Source of the DNA: a virus
Strand: one strand, 5' to 3'
IMG/VR virus record: IMGVR_UViG_3300029989_000166
Location: 1 to 22,048 of that record
DNA length: 22,048 nucleotides
The position numbers and the translations under genes are program-made. A model generated the notes under the pieces. The model searched no databases. It was not told the origin of the DNA and saw nothing but the letters and a program-made list of their open reading frames with translations. This document shows positions 20,136-22,048 of the stretch, one piece after another; position 1 is the stretch's first letter, and each line of letters opens with the position of its first letter.

Positions 20136-21251
20136 CTACTCAGGTTTATCGGTTGCCTCGGTGTCGTTAGAATCCCAATCTGCACCATCTGTTTTCAAGA
20201 TGTACATTGCTTCAGGATCATTGATTACCGGGATAGCATTCGCTTCGGCCTTTGTCCATTCTTTGAATGGTTCAAGCTCGCTCCACTTAGAAGTAAGTAC
20301 GAAATCTTTCTTCACAGTAATAGCTAACTTGTTGTAAGCTTCCGAATTTTCACCTGCAATTGGTCCGTGTTGAATATCCCCAACTTGAAGATTTTCTAAG
20401 AAACAAACGCGGTTTGCTTCCCATGGGTTAACTGTAGTACGAGCGTGCGATTTATCCTCAATACGGATAGAGGGATCAACAATCACAATAGTAACCGGTT
20501 TTTCCTGTGCAGACAAATAATCATTGATTACTTGTTTTGTTACAGTCAATTTGGTTGTATTGTTTACCCAACCTTTAAGGGTATCGACAGTTGATTTTTG
20601 TTTCTTCAACAAACTGAAATCACTTGAACGCATTACAACGTAGCTGATTGATACGCCGTCAGCTGCAGCAGCAACGATTGTATCTTCAATGTCTTGAAGA
20701 CCATTAGCAGTAGCAGTTGTAGCCCAATTTACAGAAACTTTTTTCTTGTTTGCTCCTGGCATTCCGCATCCAACGAATTCTTCAGTAACAATACCATTGT
20801 TATTGTCAGAACTCAAGGTGAAACCACCCTTTGACATCAGTTGCATACACCACCATTCGAAACGACCACGTACACCATTGTACACAAAGTCAAGGTCATT
20901 AAATGCCAAGTCCAAAATTGCTTTCAATCCGGCATCACCTTGTACGTCGCGAGATAGTGCTTGGTACTCATTCCATTCACTTTCGTTCAAACCACGTTTG
21001 ATGGCAGTTTTAGGAATATCACCGGACATTTTGCCCACTACTTCACGCTTCTTTTGAGGAGCCTTAGAATCGTAGCTGATTACGTCGGCAATAACAGGCG
21101 CACCCTTTTCACCGCTCAGAGTTTCCCATTTAAGGGACATTTTTTGTTTGATTCCGAAAAAGTTAGGAAAATATACAGGTTTTACGGTTCTAGCGCTTAA
21201 ACGTGCTTCCATGTTTTTGGAATTCACTTGTTTGATTAAACTTCTTTCCAC
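20136..21251 (-). CDS. Major capsid protein (lambda gpE-like)
   Basis: The 371-residue protein fits the gpE-type HK97-fold major capsid: an N-terminal region with VYFPNFFGIKQKMSLKWETL, an extended segment (ADVISYDSKAPQKKREVVGK) like the gpE E-loop, a helical spine (DLAFNDLDFVYNGVRGRFEW), and a C-terminal half with ITVKKDFVLTSKWSELEP. The start used is GTG at 21251; the next ATG is 13 codons in (MEARLSARTVKPV). I keep GTG because MERSLIKQ resembles the starts of relatives. It lies 26 nt after the decoration gene, and expression should be the highest in the unit. Confidence 0.8.
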   Translation of the reverse strand: MERSLIKQVNSKNMEARLSARTVKPVYFPNFFGIKQKMSLKWETLSGEKGAPVIADVISYDSKAPQKKREVVGKMSGDIPKTAIKRGLNESEWNEYQALSRDVQGDAGLKAILDLAFNDLDFVYNGVRGRFEWWCMQLMSKGGFTLSSDNNNGIVTEEFVGCGMPGANKKKVSVNWATTATANGLQDIEDTIVAAAADGVSISYVVMRSSDFSLLKKQKSTVDTLKGWVNNTTKLTVTKQVINDYLSAQEKPVTIVIVDPSIRIEDKSHARTTVNPWEANRVCFLENLQVGDIQHGPIAGENSEAYNKLAITVKKDFVLTSKWSELEPFKEWTKAEANAIPVINDPEAMYILKTDGADWDSNDTEATDKPE

Positions 21252-21277
21252 TTTTTGTTTATTTTAAAGGGTTTGAC

Positions 21278-21856
21278 TTACACAAAACGAATGTTCAACT
21301 TGGCCTTAATGGCTTCGTCAATAGGATACGGCATAACCGATTCGATAACGGTACCATTGGCAAGCAATCCACTCTGTTGATTGGCAACAGTAGTATCTAC
21401 TTTGTTCATGGTAATAGCTTCAGGAGTGTACTTGTAAGCAGCACTTCCAGCAGCAGCAGCAGCGTTGGCCAACACTAAAATACTGTCTTTAGCAGCAGCA
21501 GTTAGCGTTGCATCAACAGTGATAATGTCTTTTGTAGCATCAGTTTTAACGATGGCAGTAATCGTAGCAGCAACTTTGGCAAGTCCCGAAGGAGTAACCA
21601 CATCACCAACTACAAATAAATGGCCTTTTAATACTGGATAATCTGTCGCGGTAGCACCGGCAGCAGCCTGCATTTTTGCAGTTTTTACAACATGATAAAG
21701 ACCATTGGCATCTTTACCCACAACAACAAGAGGAGGAAGCTCATCAACTACCGATTTTACGTCAGCGCGAGCAATGGTACCACCGCCTGTAACATCTTCA
21801 AGGATTGACTCAATCCCCGGAGCATACTGAAATTCAGTTTCTTTTTTTCTGTACAT
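21278..21856 (-). CDS. Head decoration / head fibre protein
   Basis: The 192-residue protein lies just upstream of the capsid gene, the slot of decoration proteins. The central part (YPVLKGHLFVVGDVVTPSG) reads like a decoration-protein beta domain (phage head fibre type), followed by an Ala-rich region, DATLTAAAKDSILVLANAAAAAG. The C-terminal 50 residues (EAITMNKVDTTVANQQSG to AKLNIRFV) are a typical ending for these proteins in Bacteroidota phages. Assigned by position and pattern; a scaffold role is less likely. Confidence 0.6.
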   Translation of the reverse strand: MYRKKETEFQYAPGIESILEDVTGGGTIARADVKSVVDELPPLVVVGKDANGLYHVVKTAKMQAAAGATATDYPVLKGHLFVVGDVVTPSGLAKVAATITAIVKTDATKDIITVDATLTAAAKDSILVLANAAAAAGSAAYKYTPEAITMNKVDTTVANQQSGLLANGTVIESVMPYPIDEAIKAKLNIRFV

Positions 21857-21874
21857 GATTTTTTAAAATTAAAA

Positions 21875-22048
21875 TTATTTACCTAGTCCCAAATCTACAG
21901 TTCCGACGGCAACAGTGCTATCGCTGTTCATTATTTTACCCCATTCCTCAACTGACTTTTCGCCAGCAGGTTTTCCGGTTGGTTGTACGTAATGATCGCC
22001 CACCATGTCAACCATTAGCGACTGTACAAACTCAGTATGATCAGTTAC
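21875..22048 (-). CDS. C-terminal 57 residues of a head-region gene (cut by the window edge)
   Basis: On the minus strand an open frame enters at the right edge and stops with TAA at 21877-21875, 18 nt before the decoration gene start. The tail includes VEEWGKIMNSDSTVAVGTVDLGLGK. Upstream of the decoration and capsid genes one expects a prohead protease or scaffold, but the fragment shows no motif that decides it. Confidence 0.6.
   Translation of the reverse strand, partial: VTDHTEFVQSLMVDMVGDHYVQPTGKPAGEKSVEEWGKIMNSDSTVAVGTVDLGLGK

Overview
The window is the left end and late-gene half of a temperate siphophage integrated in a Bacteroidota chromosome. The host assignment rests on low GC, A-rich leaders without Shine-Dalgarno sequences, two TAnnTTTG-type -7 boxes, a short lipoprotein signal followed by acidic residues, and several phage families I know mainly from Bacteroidota. 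About 240 bases at the left look like host: the 3' end of a plus-strand gene with its terminator, a tRNA-type terminator, and a decayed 3' half of tRNA-Arg(CCG). The last marks an attachment junction. The prophage continues past the right edge, where integrase, packaging and early genes would be expected.

Layout from right to left, the main direction of transcription: a truncated gene, head decoration/fibre protein, major capsid protein (GTG start), four small neck and tail-completion proteins, and tail tube protein, closed by a bidirectional terminator at 18067-18103. Next is an island that departs from the usual head-to-tail order. The tail assembly chaperone pair lies on the opposite (+) strand and carries a textbook -1 frameshift heptamer, A AAA AAC. 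It is followed on the minus strand by a complete lysis-type cassette (holin, small holin-like protein, Amidase_2 endolysin, a 44-residue protein, coiled-coil membrane protein), a tRNA-like gene whose anticodon arm is 34 nt too long, and a small exported protein. A very long hairpin closes the island at 14254-14305. The tail block resumes with tape measure, a 164-residue protein, distal tail protein and a 1991-residue tail-tip/fibre protein, ending at a perfect 30-bp palindromic terminator.

Beyond that, a plus-strand lipoprotein gene with its own promoters and terminator looks like a moron. A second lysis cassette (holin, Amidase_3 endolysin, small 2-TM protein, spanin-like protein) then runs to the terminator next to the attachment site. 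The phage therefore encodes two analogous lysis modules whose endolysins belong to unrelated fold families.

The late region is cut into at least five transcription units by strong hairpins. A shared motif, TATATTTTA, sits before the starts of four units, and a close variant precedes the odd tRNA; it may be a phage late promoter element. The most notable points are the extended-anticodon-arm tRNA, the two lysis cassettes, the inverted chaperone operon and the repeated promoter-like motif. Homology calls come from recognising sequence patterns by eye, with no database search.
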